In this document: positions 8,721 through 15,826 of the stretch, piece by piece
Numbering within the stretch: position 1 is the first letter of the stretch
Layout of the letters: each line of letters opens with the position of its first letter
DNA from: Lysobacter antibioticus
GTDB lineage: Bacteria > Pseudomonadota > Gammaproteobacteria > Xanthomonadales > Xanthomonadaceae
Direction of reading: 5' to 3'
Assembly: GCF_000731095.1 (NCBI RefSeq)
Contig: NZ_JMTZ01000028.1
Location: forward strand, 1-42,317
Length of the DNA: 42,317 nucleotides
Program-made: the position numbers and the translations under genes
Notes under the pieces: model-generated
What the model was told of the DNA's origin: nothing
Database searches by the model: none
What the model saw: only the letters and a program-made list of their open reading frames with translations

Positions 8721-9659
8721 TCACTTCGCCGCGATGCCCCAGGCGAAGGGGTCGGCTTCGTCGATCAACAACTGCGCGTGTGCGGTGATGTGGGCGCTGC
8801 CGGTGATGGTCGGCAGGACGCCGCGCGGGCCCGGGCGATAGCGCCCTTCGAACACGCTGCCGAGCACGCTCTCCTGGCGCCACACCGCATCCGCCGCGAG
8901 CTTGCCTTCGGCGGCGAGGCAGGCCAGCTTGGCGCTGGTGCCGGTGCCGCACGGCGAACGGTCGTAGGCCAGCCCCGGGCACAGGACGAAGTTGCGCGCG
9001 TCGACACCGGGCGTGGTCGACGGCGTTTCCAGTTCGATGTGGTCGATGGGCGCGCCGTCGGCGCCGGTCACGCCCGCCGCTTCGAGCGCATGCCGGATCG
9101 CTTCGGAATAATCGCTGAGCTCGCGCTGGTGCAGCAGCGAGATCACCCGCGCGACGCGGGCGATGAAGAACCAGTTACCGCCCCAGGCGACATCGCCGAC
9201 TACCTCGCCGTAGCCCGGCACCTGCACGCGTACGCCGGCCAGATGGCGCCAGCTTTCTACGTTGTCGACCGAGACCCGGCCGTCCTCGTGCAACTCCGCA
9301 CCGACGGTGCCGACCGGCGTCTCGATGCGGTGCCGGCCCGGCTGAATCCGGCCGAGGTGTTGCAGGGTGCGCACCAGGCCGATGGTGCCGTGGCCGCACA
9401 TGCCCAGGTACCCGACGTTGTTGAAGAAAATCACTCCGGCGGCGGCTTCGGGCTCGCTCGGCGGCAGCAGCAAGGCGCCGACCACCGTGTCGGAACCGCG
9501 CGGCTCGCAGGCGATGGCCTGGCGCCAGTGGTCGAATTCGGCACGGAAGCGCTCGCGCTTGTCGGCCAGGCTGCCGGCGCCCAGATCGGGGAAGCCGGCA
9601 ACCACGACCCGGGTCGGTTCGCCGCCGGTGTGGGAGTCGATGATGTCTAGGCTGTGCAT
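8721..9659 (-). CDS. lhpA: 4-hydroxyproline 2-epimerase
   Basis: A 312-residue proline-racemase-fold enzyme, cofactor-independent. The two catalytic cysteines are visible, Cys88 in MCGHG and Cys237 in [10 protein letters not shown], as expected for a true racemase or epimerase rather than a dehydratase (which has Thr at the second site). It interconverts trans-4-hydroxy-L-proline and cis-4-hydroxy-D-proline, the first pathway step. As the first gene of the operon it faces the divergent AraC-type regulator; its ATG is at 9659, about 110 bp from the regulator start. Confidence 0.93.
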   Translation of the reverse strand: MHSLDIIDSHTGGEPTRVVVAGFPDLGAGSLADKRERFRAEFDHWRQAIACEPRGSDTVVGALLLPPSEPEAAAGVIFFNNVGYLGMCGHGTIGLVRTLQHLGRIQPGRHRIETPVGTVGAELHEDGRVSVDNVESWRHLAGVRVQVPGYGEVVGDVAWGGNWFFIARVARVISLLHQRELSDYSEAIRHALEAAGVTGADGAPIDHIELETPSTTPGVDARNFVLCPGLAYDRSPCGTGTSAKLACLAAEGKLAADAVWRQESVLGSVFEGRYRPGPRGVLPTITGSAHITAHAQLLIDEADPFAWGIAAK

Positions 9660-9770
9660 GCCGCCATGCTCGCGTCGGCGGCCTCGCGCGTCTAGGAATC
9701 CTTGCCGGCCATGGATGCGGAATTCGGCATAATCGGGCTATCGTTGTGGAACCGCCCGGAGCAGGCCGCC
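9660..9770. promoter_or_regulatory. Divergent promoter region, hydroxyproline operon / AraC regulator
   Basis: This 111-bp region separates the leftward epimerase and the rightward regulator. CATAAT (9728-9733) is a good -10 candidate for the regulator; it would put the transcript start near 9740 and supports translation from 9771, preceded by GGAGCAGG. I see no convincing -35 at normal spacing, which is common for activated promoters. AraC-type regulators usually bind direct repeats in such gaps, but I could not define one. Confidence 0.45.
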
Positions 9771-10505
9771 ATGTCCCTACAGATTCCCGCCGACCTCATG
9801 CAGACCCTGTGCGACGCCCTGCCCGACGTGGTGTTCTTCGCCAAGGACGCGTCCGGCCGCTACAGCCACGCCAACCTGACCCTGGTGCGCCGGCTCGGCC
9901 TGAAGCGGCGCGAGGACGTGATCGGCCGCGACGTCACCGAGCTGTTTCCAGCCCGCCTCGGCGGCCGCTATGCGATCCAGGACCGGCGCGTGCTCGATGG
10001 CGAGACCATCGAGAACCAGCTCGAAGTGCATTTGTTCCCGAACCGGCAACCGGGCTGGTGCCTGACCGGCAAGCGCCCGTTGCCTTTGGCCGACGGCCGC
10101 ACAGGCCTGGTCGGCCTGTCGCGCGACCTCGGCGCGCCCGACGGCCATCACCCGACCTACGAACGCCTGCGCCGGGTCACCGAACACATGCAGGCGCATT
10201 TCGCCGGCGCGCTGCGCGTGACCGCGCTGGCCGAACTGGCCAAGCTGTCGGTCGCGCAGTTGGAACGCCATTTCCAGCGCGTGTTCCAGCTGACCCCACA
10301 ACAGGCCCTGACCAAGATCCGCATCGAAGCGGCAATGAGGTTGCTGCAGGAAGAGGCGAGCATCGCCGAGGTCGGCCAGTCCTGCGGCTTCTCCGACCAG
10401 AGCGCGTTCGCGCGCCAGTTCAAGGCCACCGTGGGCATGGCGCCGCGCGAGTACCGCGCCTTGCAGCGCAGCGGTCGTTGGAGCGCGGGCGGCGAAGACG
10501 CCTGA
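9771..10505 (+). CDS. PAS-domain AraC-family transcriptional regulator
   Basis: A 244-residue protein with an N-terminal PAS domain (about 10-110, with PDVVFFAKDASGRYSHAN and DVTELFP) and a C-terminal AraC/XylS double helix-turn-helix (about 145-240, ending GFSDQSAFARQFKATVGMAPREYR). It is divergent from the hydroxyproline operon, the usual position for its activator, so it probably senses hydroxyproline or a pathway intermediate through the PAS domain; the ligand is inference. The start at 9771 is preferred over an in-frame ATG at 9711, because the longer form lacks a ribosome-binding site and would cover the -10-like box. It converges on the next gene with 18 nt between stops. Confidence 0.85.
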   Translation: MSLQIPADLMQTLCDALPDVVFFAKDASGRYSHANLTLVRRLGLKRREDVIGRDVTELFPARLGGRYAIQDRRVLDGETIENQLEVHLFPNRQPGWCLTGKRPLPLADGRTGLVGLSRDLGAPDGHHPTYERLRRVTEHMQAHFAGALRVTALAELAKLSVAQLERHFQRVFQLTPQQALTKIRIEAAMRLLQEEASIAEVGQSCGFSDQSAFARQFKATVGMAPREYRALQRSGRWSAGGEDA

Positions 10506-10523
10506 TCGACGCCGCTGGCGTGT

Positions 10524-11003
10524 TCAGGCTAGCGCGATCGCCTCGATCTCGATGCGCCAGGCTTCGTCGTAGATACCGGTCACCACCACGCTGACCGCGG
10601 GATCGGCACGGCCGGCCAACAGGCGGCGGCGAATCTCGCGTTCGCGCTTGCGGTCGCTGGCGCGGGCGAGGAAGACGGTCAGCTTCGCCAGGTGCTGCAG
10701 GTCCATGTCGGCCGCGCGCAGCTGCGTCTCGAGGTTGGCCCAAGCGAGAGCGTATTGTCCGGAAAAATCCTGCGGCGCCTCGCCCTGCGCGTCGACCGGG
10801 ATCTGGCCGCTGACGAACAGCAGCCGGGTCGCGGCAGCGATGGGGTGCGGTTGTGCGGCGCGGATCGATTCGCCGTCGGACGCGGTCGGCGAACCCGGCG
10901 CGGTTTCATCGACGACTTTGCCTCCCGGCATCGGCGCTGCGGCAGGCCCCGACAACCAGGTCATCGCGGCGGCACTGGTCAGCAGGAAGCTGCGTCGCTG
11001 CAC
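10524..11003 (-). CDS. Exported RidA/YjgF-family protein lacking the catalytic Arg
   Basis: A 159-residue protein with a twin-arginine-like signal (QRRSFLLTSAAA) and a C-terminal RidA domain ending RIEIEAIALA. RidA enzymes hydrolyse reactive 2-imino acids in the cytosol using an Arg in the P-x-R-S segment. Here that segment reads DPAVSVVV, with Val replacing Arg, so imine deaminase activity is doubtful and it may belong to a divergent Rid subgroup. The start is GTG at 11003. It follows the exported arginase-family gene by 9 nt, so the two are probably cotranscribed and function together in the periplasm. Its role is unknown. Confidence 0.78.
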   Translation of the reverse strand: MQRRSFLLTSAAAMTWLSGPAAAPMPGGKVVDETAPGSPTASDGESIRAAQPHPIAAATRLLFVSGQIPVDAQGEAPQDFSGQYALAWANLETQLRAADMDLQHLAKLTVFLARASDRKREREIRRRLLAGRADPAVSVVVTGIYDEAWRIEIEAIALA

Positions 11004-11012
11004 GGTGACGCC

Positions 11013-12089
11013 TCAGCGTGCCGGCGCGGACGATGCGGTGGCTGCAGCGCCTTGCCGCGGCCAACGGCCGCTGTCTTCGAACGCGCTCGCGACGGTGTCG
11101 GCCAGGCGCCGCGCGAGGCGCCCGTCGGGGTCGAGGTCGGGATCGAAGATCGTCAGCTCCATACCGACCGCTTTCGGGCTGGCGAGCAATCGGGCGAGCA
11201 CGGCGCGCAACTGATCGAAGTCGAGGCCGCCGGGGTTCGGCGAGTCGACCGCCGGCATCACCCGTTCGGCCAGCACATCGGCATCGAGGTGAATCCAGTA
11301 ACCGTCGGTCGGCATCGCCTCCAGCCGCGCGCGCGCCTCGCGGCCGGCGCGTTCGGCGCCGAGACGGCGGATCGCCTCGGCGTCGATGGCATGAATGCCG
11401 GAACGCTCGAAACTCTCGACCTCGTAGTCGATGCGGTCCTGGTCGGCCACCACCCGCCCCAGGTGGACGACGTCGTCGGTACGGAAGTACGGCGAGCGGC
11501 CGCGCAGATCGGACAGCGCCGCCGGGCCATGCCCGGTCGCCAGGCCGAGATCGAGACCGGCCGCGGTCAACAAGCCGTGGTAACGGCGGCGGTCGCGGAT
11601 GAAGGAAAAATCGTCGTGAGCATCGATGAAGGCCAGGCCGTAGCGGCCGCGCTGCTTGAGGGCCAGACCGCTGCCGATCAGCACGCTGCAATCGCCGCCG
11701 AGCACCAGCACGAACCGGTCCTGGGCCAGCAGCGGCATCAGGCGGTCGGCCAGGGTCTGACTGTAGTCGCGCAGGGCGGCGCCGTTGCGAAAGCCAATCG
11801 CGGGATCGGCAGCGGGCGAATAAGGCGGCGCATCGACGTGGCCGCCATCGTGGGCACGCAGGCGCTGCAACAGCCCGGTCGCGCGCAGGGCCTCGGGCAA
11901 TTTACGCACGCCCGGCTCGACACCCGGCGCCGGCGGGCGCAAGCCCAGGTTGCTGGGCGCATCGATGACGACGATGGCGGCTGGGTCCGACTTGAAGGCT
12001 GCAGGCGTCGCGGCGGGAGGCTGCGCGCAGGCCGGCAGCAGCGAAGACAAGGCCGCGCCGAGCACGGCAGGTCCGATCGCGAGGCGCAT
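11013..12089 (-). CDS. Exported arginase/ureohydrolase-family protein
   Basis: A 358-residue ureohydrolase-fold protein with an N-terminal signal; SLLPACAQ could be a lipobox with Cys near residue 21. Metal-site motifs are visible: GGDCS (His of the usual GGDHS replaced by Cys), DAHDDF and HLDADVL. Family members hydrolyse guanidino groups (arginase, agmatinase, formiminoglutamase), normally in the cytosol, so export is unusual. It is the first gene of a two-gene unit with the exported RidA-like protein, behind two palindromes. Substrate cannot be assigned. The Cys may still ligate metal; I recall other family members with GGDCS. Confidence 0.82.
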   Translation of the reverse strand: MRLAIGPAVLGAALSSLLPACAQPPAATPAAFKSDPAAIVVIDAPSNLGLRPPAPGVEPGVRKLPEALRATGLLQRLRAHDGGHVDAPPYSPAADPAIGFRNGAALRDYSQTLADRLMPLLAQDRFVLVLGGDCSVLIGSGLALKQRGRYGLAFIDAHDDFSFIRDRRRYHGLLTAAGLDLGLATGHGPAALSDLRGRSPYFRTDDVVHLGRVVADQDRIDYEVESFERSGIHAIDAEAIRRLGAERAGREARARLEAMPTDGYWIHLDADVLAERVMPAVDSPNPGGLDFDQLRAVLARLLASPKAVGMELTIFDPDLDPDGRLARRLADTVASAFEDSGRWPRQGAAATASSAPAR

Positions 12090-12093
12090 GCGA

Positions 12094-12123
12094 ATAACCT
12101 CTGAATGTGTTTTTAGAGGTTAT
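12094..12123. promoter_or_regulatory. Palindrome directly upstream of the arginase-family start
   Basis: ATAACCTCT (12094-12102) and AGAGGTTAT (12115-12123) form a perfect 9-bp inverted repeat with a 12-nt spacer, starting 5 bp upstream of the ATG. It could be an operator or a translation-controlling hairpin in the leader. A T-run (12110-12114) in the spacer is AT-rich relative to the surroundings. Confidence 0.5.
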
Positions 12124-12147
12124 GCGCGCCCTATCGAACCTGTCAAC

Positions 12148-12161
12148 ACCGTTTTAACGGT
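12148..12161. promoter_or_regulatory. 14-bp palindrome ACCGTTTTAACGGT
   Basis: Perfect inverted repeat (6-bp arms, TT centre) about 60 bp upstream of the arginase-family start, in the likely promoter. Candidate operator; the regulator is not identifiable from the window. Confidence 0.45.
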
Positions 12162-12261
12162 TACAGACAGACGGCGTCGCCTGCCCGCCCATTCATGGCC
12201 GTGGTCTTAGCTTTCCGATCCGCCGCCCCTGCTCTTGCAGCGCTGCGACCGGGAACGCAGC

Positions 12262-12285
12262 AAAAAAACCCGGCTTGCGCCGGGT
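12262..12285 (-). terminator. Rho-independent terminator of the GH109 gene
   Basis: Read on the minus strand: ACCCGGC, loop GCAA, GCCGGGT, then seven T residues. A perfect 7-bp stem followed by a U-tract lies about 105 nt after the GH109 stop and before the arginase-family promoter. Confidence 0.9.
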
Positions 12286-12389
12286 GGAGGTCGGAAACGG
12301 AGAGAGCGTTACACGACGATGCCATGCCTCGCTTGACGACCGCCCGCCGGAGCAACGGCGAGCGGCGTATTGCGTGGCCAGGCAGGATC

Positions 12390-13745
12390 TCAGTAGCGGT
12401 CGTTCAAGGCGAAGATCGGCTTGCGGTTCTTCCACTTGCCTTCGGTGAAGTCCGGGAACTCCACGGTCTTGTGCTCGGCGATGGACTGCTCCGACAAGGG
12501 GGTGATCGCGCTCCAGGCCACCGCGTCGTAGATGTCGATCGGCATCGGCGCATCGGCCTTGAGCGCCTCGATGAAGGCGTGCACGACGAAGTAGTCCATG
12601 CCGCCATGGCCCGCGCCGGCCGCGGTCTCGGCGAACCGCTGCCACAGCGGATGGTCGTACTTCTCCAGCCAGGCCTCGGCCTTGTCCCACTCGTGCGGCG
12701 TGGTCTTGCCTTCGATGTGGATCGAATCGTTGATGTCCATCCACAGGCCGTCGGTGCCCTGCACGCGGAAGCCGAGCGAGTACGGACGCGGCAGCGAGGT
12801 GTCGTGCTGCAGCAGGATGGTCTCGCCGTTCTCGCAGGCGATCTGGGTAGTGACCAGGTCGCCGAGCTTGAACTTGACCTTGGCGTTCGGATGGTCCGGG
12901 CCGGCCTGCTTGACGATGTAGTCGTGCAGGCCGCGCGCCTTGCTCGAGAACGAGCTGAGGTAGGTGAAGCGATTGCCGCGATGGATGTTGGCGACCATCG
13001 CGCAGGGGCCGATGCCGTGGCTCGGGTACAGCTCGCCGTCGCGCTGGACCGAATGTTCGGTGCGCCAACGCGCCTCCGACCAGCCCTTGGCACCGAACTC
13101 GACGCCGCCGCCGGTGGCGCGCTCGGGGTTGCCGCTGTTGAGTTTCACCGCGCGCAGGTCGTGCTGGTAGCCGCCCTGCAGATGCACGATCTCGCCGAAC
13201 AGGCCCTGCCGCACCATGTTCAGCACCGCCAGCACGTCGCGGCGATAGCACACGTTCTCCAGCAGCATGTAGGGCGTGCCGGTCTTCTGCTGGGTGCGCA
13301 ACACCTGCCAATGGTCGTCGAGGGTGATGCCGGCGACCACTTCGCAGGCGACCGCGATGCGCGCCTGCATCGCCGCGATCGCCATCGGCGCATGGAACTC
13401 CCAGGGCGTGGCGATGATCACGCCGTCGAGGCCGCCCTTGTCGAGCATCTTGCGGTAGGCGTCGTTGTCGCCGCCTTCGCCGTAGGTCGTCGGCTTGGGC
13501 CGGCCGGCCTTCTCGATCATCTTCAGCGCGCGGCCGAGCATGATCGGCTCGACGTCGCACAGCGCGACGACCTCGACGTCGTCGCGACGCACCAGTTCCT
13601 TGAGCAGCACCTGGCCGCGCATGCCGGTGCCGATCAGGCCCAGACGCAACTTCGAGCGTTTGCGGGCGAAGGCCGGCGTGAACGCGGTGCTGGCCAATAC
13701 GGTGCCCGCGGTCGCGGAAGTAGCGAGGAAGTCGCGTCGGTTCAT
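12390..13745 (-). CDS. Tat-exported GH109-type glycosidase (Gfo/Idh/MocA fold)
   Basis: A 451-residue protein with a twin-arginine signal (NRRDFLATSATAG) followed by a Rossmann dinucleotide motif LGLIGTGMRG and a Gfo/Idh/MocA body. The segments GGYQHDLR, SHGIGPCA and IHRGNRF resemble GH109 alpha-N-acetylgalactosaminidases, which use a tightly bound NAD for a redox-assisted hydrolysis and are typically Tat-exported with folded cofactor. Predicted role: periplasmic release of GalNAc from alpha-linked glycans. It follows ridA on the same strand across a repeat-rich gap and ends at a strong terminator, so it is the last gene of the leftward arm of the amino-sugar cluster. Other Gfo/Idh/MocA redox functions cannot be excluded. 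Confidence 0.82.
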   Translation of the reverse strand: MNRRDFLATSATAGTVLASTAFTPAFARKRSKLRLGLIGTGMRGQVLLKELVRRDDVEVVALCDVEPIMLGRALKMIEKAGRPKPTTYGEGGDNDAYRKMLDKGGLDGVIIATPWEFHAPMAIAAMQARIAVACEVVAGITLDDHWQVLRTQQKTGTPYMLLENVCYRRDVLAVLNMVRQGLFGEIVHLQGGYQHDLRAVKLNSGNPERATGGGVEFGAKGWSEARWRTEHSVQRDGELYPSHGIGPCAMVANIHRGNRFTYLSSFSSKARGLHDYIVKQAGPDHPNAKVKFKLGDLVTTQIACENGETILLQHDTSLPRPYSLGFRVQGTDGLWMDINDSIHIEGKTTPHEWDKAEAWLEKYDHPLWQRFAETAAGAGHGGMDYFVVHAFIEALKADAPMPIDIYDAVAWSAITPLSEQSIAEHKTVEFPDFTEGKWKNRKPIFALNDRY

Positions 13746-13771
13746 GCAGGTGCCTCGGTGGGTAGGGGGCG

Positions 13772-13985
13772 GGTGAGGAGTGAGGAGTGAGGAGTGAGGA
13801 GCGAGTAATAGCGAGGAGTGAGGAACGAGGACTGAGAAGTGAGAAGTGAGAAGTGAAAGGTGAGGCACTGGGAACGAGTCGAGACCATGCGAACTGCGGC
13901 AGCATCCGCCGCTCGCCCTCTTTACTCACTCCTCGCTATTACTCGCTCCTCGCTCCTCGCTCCTCGCCCCTCGCCCCTCGCCCCT
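13772..13985. repeat. Facing arrays of degenerate 8-mers with a 27-bp perfect inverted repeat
   Basis: From 13772 to about 13862 the plus strand carries back-to-back units of GTGAGGAG, GCGAGTAA and GTGAGAAG type. From 13921 to 13985 the complementary type (CTCCTCGC, CTCGCCCC) appears. Positions 13796-13822 and 13925-13951 are perfect inverted copies of 27 bp, 102 bp apart, and the outer units extend the pairing with scattered T/C changes. The right array touches the stop codon of ridA. A transcript from ridA into GH109 would contain a long hairpin. Confidence 0.85.
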
Positions 13986-14391
13986 ACGCGCCCCTCAGCG
14001 GGTGATACGCGATGGCTTCGATCTCGATCTTGCAATCGACCATCATTTGCGAGCGCACGCACGAACGCGCCGGCGGCTGCTCGCCGAAGTACTCGCGGTA
14101 GACGCGGTTGAAGCTCCAGAAGTCGCGGGTGTCGTCCAGCCAGACGGTGATCTTGACCACGTGGCTCAAGTCGCAGCCGGCCAGGCCAAGCACTTTCTTG
14201 ACGTTCTCCATGGTCCGGCGCGTCTGCGCCTCGATGCCGCCCTGTTCGATTTCGCCGCGCTCGTTCATGGCGACCTGGCCGGAGATGTAGACGAAGTCGC
14301 CGGCGCGCACCGCCGGCGAGAACGGCAGTTGTTGGCCGCCGGCGCCGCTGGGCTCCAGGCCGTAACGGACGATGGAATTGGAATCGCTCAT
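13984..14391 (-). CDS. RidA-family enamine/imine deaminase
   Basis: A 135-residue cytosolic RidA protein with no signal. The catalytic Arg is kept in PPARSCVRS, and the family ending KIEIEAIAYHP is present, unlike the exported paralogue at 10.5 kb. RidA hydrolyses 2-imino or enamine products of PLP-dependent dehydratases to ketoacid plus ammonia. It sits opposite a PLP-dependent deaminase operon, so it probably finishes that enzyme's reaction. It is the first gene leftward from the palindrome at 14534-14560. The stop codon is TAG, directly next to the repeat array. Confidence 0.9.
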   Translation of the reverse strand: MSDSNSIVRYGLEPSGAGGQQLPFSPAVRAGDFVYISGQVAMNERGEIEQGGIEAQTRRTMENVKKVLGLAGCDLSHVVKITVWLDDTRDFWSFNRVYREYFGEQPPARSCVRSQMMVDCKIEIEAIAYHPLRGA

Positions 14392-14533
14392 GGATGGACT
14401 CTCTGCATAGGGAGGAACGGGAAGAGCGAAGCTACGACGACCGGCGTGCTCCGCCGCGCCACTCGCAGATCGCGGGCAGCATGGCGGCGGCGCTCGGATT
14501 CGGATGGCACATTCAAGGCCTTCCCGTTGCCGA

Positions 14534-14560
14534 CGTGAAAGTATCTTACAAACTTTCACG
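14534..14560. promoter_or_regulatory. Operator-like palindrome, candidate RpiR site
   Basis: CGTGAAAGT (14534-14542) and ACTTTCACG (14552-14560) are perfect 9-bp inverted repeats around a 9-nt AT-rich spacer. It lies about 145 bp upstream of ridA and about 470 bp upstream of the SDR gene, so one dimeric regulator could control both arms. The RpiR protein encoded at 17193 is the obvious candidate; binding is inferred. Confidence 0.65.
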
Positions 14561-14885
14561 ATGCATTTTGCACTGCACCATGGCGGTTTATCAGGGCCTC
14601 TGCTACATTTCCATTGCCCATCAAGCCATCTGTGTTTGAAATTTACAGGAATGATCGGATGACCAGGGGAACCGCGCTGTGATCCATTCGCCGCACCCCG
14701 CTCCTGGGAGTCCGGCCGTGCGCCGGAGCTACGCGACCGGCACGCGACCGGCACGCAATCGGGCCCGTGCCTGCGCCGTTTCACCGTCGAACTGCGACCG
14801 AAATCCTGCGCAACGATCACGCCTTCGCCGCGCGGCCGCCACGACGGGGACACATGGATTCGCACGATCCCGCCTCGCGCAGAGA

Positions 14886-14911
14886 GTGTGCCGACGCCTC
14901 GCTCGGCACAC
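14886..14911 (+). other. Leader hairpin ahead of the SDR operon
   Basis: GTGTGCCGA, an 8-nt loop, then TCGGCACAC: a perfect 9-bp stem about 120 nt before the SDR start. No U-tract follows. Possible RNA stabiliser or attenuator. Confidence 0.35.
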
Positions 14912-15028
14912 CCAAAACCTCCGCTATCGGCGATATTCCGGTCTACCGTCATCACCCGCTGGTTCCCGATCGCCTCGTTGCGCTCGGTCCGACGCTGCGG
15001 GCGCCCCCATTGAAGGAATGATCCGTCC

Positions 15029-15805
15029 ATGAGCCAAAGCCGTTTGACCTTGATCACCGGAGCCGCGGGCGGCATCGGCCGAGGATTGCTCACCCGTTTC
15101 GTCGTCGGCGGCGATCGTGTGCTCGCCCACGATCGCGATGCCGATGCGCTGGCCGCGCTGGCCGCGAGTTTCGCGCCCGGGCAGGTGCTGACCGCGGCGT
15201 CCGAGTTGTCCGATCTCGACGCCTTGCGCGCCGCACTCGCGCCGGTCACCCAGGCGCACGGCCCGATCGGCGCGGTCATCGCCAACGCCGGCAGCGCCGA
15301 AGGACTGAGCCTGGCCGGCACCGCGCCGGGCGCGTGGCAGCGCGACGTCGATGTGAACTTGAACGCCGGCTACTGCACGGTGGAAGCGGCGCTCGACGGG
15401 CTCAAACGTACCCGCGGCAACATCGTCTTCATCGGCTCGGTCAACGGCCTCGCCGCACTCGGCCATCCGGCCTACAGCGCGGCCAAGGCCGGCTTGATCA
15501 GCTACGCAAAATCGATCGCGATCGAATACGGCCGGCTCGGCCTGCGCGCCAACGTGATCTGCCCGGGCACGGTCAAGACCCAGGCCTGGCAGGCGCGCGC
15601 CGACAAGCATCCGCAAGTGTTCGAGGACTTGAAGAAGTGGTATCCGCTCGGCGACTTCGCCACGCCCGAGGACATCGCCGAAGCCGCCTGGTTCCTCGCC
15701 TCGCCGCAGGCGCGCATGATCAGCGGCGCGGTGCTGCCGGTCGACGGCGGCCTGATGGCCGGCAACCGGGTGATGGCTTCGGAACTCACCCTGGAGCCGT
15801 ACTGA
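15029..15805 (+). CDS. SDR-family dehydrogenase, candidate amino-sugar 1-dehydrogenase
   Basis: A 258-residue classical short-chain dehydrogenase: cofactor motif TGAAGGIG (10-17), NAG (86-88), catalytic Ser137, Tyr149 and Lys153 (YSAAK). Asp35 after the second strand suggests NAD. It is the first gene of the rightward operon and overlaps the deaminase start (TGATG). In context its best role is oxidation of N-acetylgalactosamine or a related sugar at C1 to the lactone or aldonate, the entry step of an oxidative route. Family membership is certain and substrate is inferred; an alternative is a later sugar-acid hydroxyl oxidation. Confidence 0.85.
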   Translation: MSQSRLTLITGAAGGIGRGLLTRFVVGGDRVLAHDRDADALAALAASFAPGQVLTAASELSDLDALRAALAPVTQAHGPIGAVIANAGSAEGLSLAGTAPGAWQRDVDVNLNAGYCTVEAALDGLKRTRGNIVFIGSVNGLAALGHPAYSAAKAGLISYAKSIAIEYGRLGLRANVICPGTVKTQAWQARADKHPQVFEDLKKWYPLGDFATPEDIAEAAWFLASPQARMISGAVLPVDGGLMAGNRVMASELTLEPY

Positions 15806-15826
15806 TGACTGGGGCCGTACCTATGA
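15791..15826 (+). repeat. Tandem 18-bp duplication of a start region
   Basis: Positions 15791-15808 and 15809-15826 match at 15 of 18 bases. Each copy holds a purine-rich GGAG or GGGG box and an ATGA. Both ATGs are in the deaminase frame (residues 1 and 7), so the duplication may give two alternative starts; the first also contains the SDR stop. Confidence 0.7.

Larger units (their letters stand above)
12090..12389. other. 300-bp intergenic region upstream of the arginase-family gene
   Basis: Holds the promoter side of the arginase-RidA unit, two palindromes (12094-12123 and 12148-12161) and the terminator of the GH109 gene. No further gene is seen. Confidence 0.6.
14392..15028. other. 637-bp divergent regulatory region of the amino-sugar cluster
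   Basis: No convincing gene: the frames here have no family resemblance and arginine-rich, shadow-like composition. It is noticeably AT-richer around 14534-14660, where promoters for both arms should lie. It holds the palindrome at 14534-14560, a weak rightward promoter candidate (TTGCCC 14614-14619, 17-nt spacer, TGAAAT 14637-14642) and a hairpin at 14886-14911. The rightward transcript would have a leader of several hundred bases. Confidence 0.6.

Noticed and set aside
9702-9770. Longer N-terminus for the AraC regulator
   Set aside because: It would overlap the -10-like CATAAT and has no ribosome-binding site, while 9771 has one.
13772-13985. Possible CRISPR array
   Set aside because: Units are 8-mers that abut without spacers and face in opposite directions; no cas genes nearby.
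14679-15032. 117-codon frame in the divergent region
   Set aside because: Arg/Ser/Pro-rich, no ribosome-binding site, no resemblance to a family, and it overlaps the SDR start in another frame.
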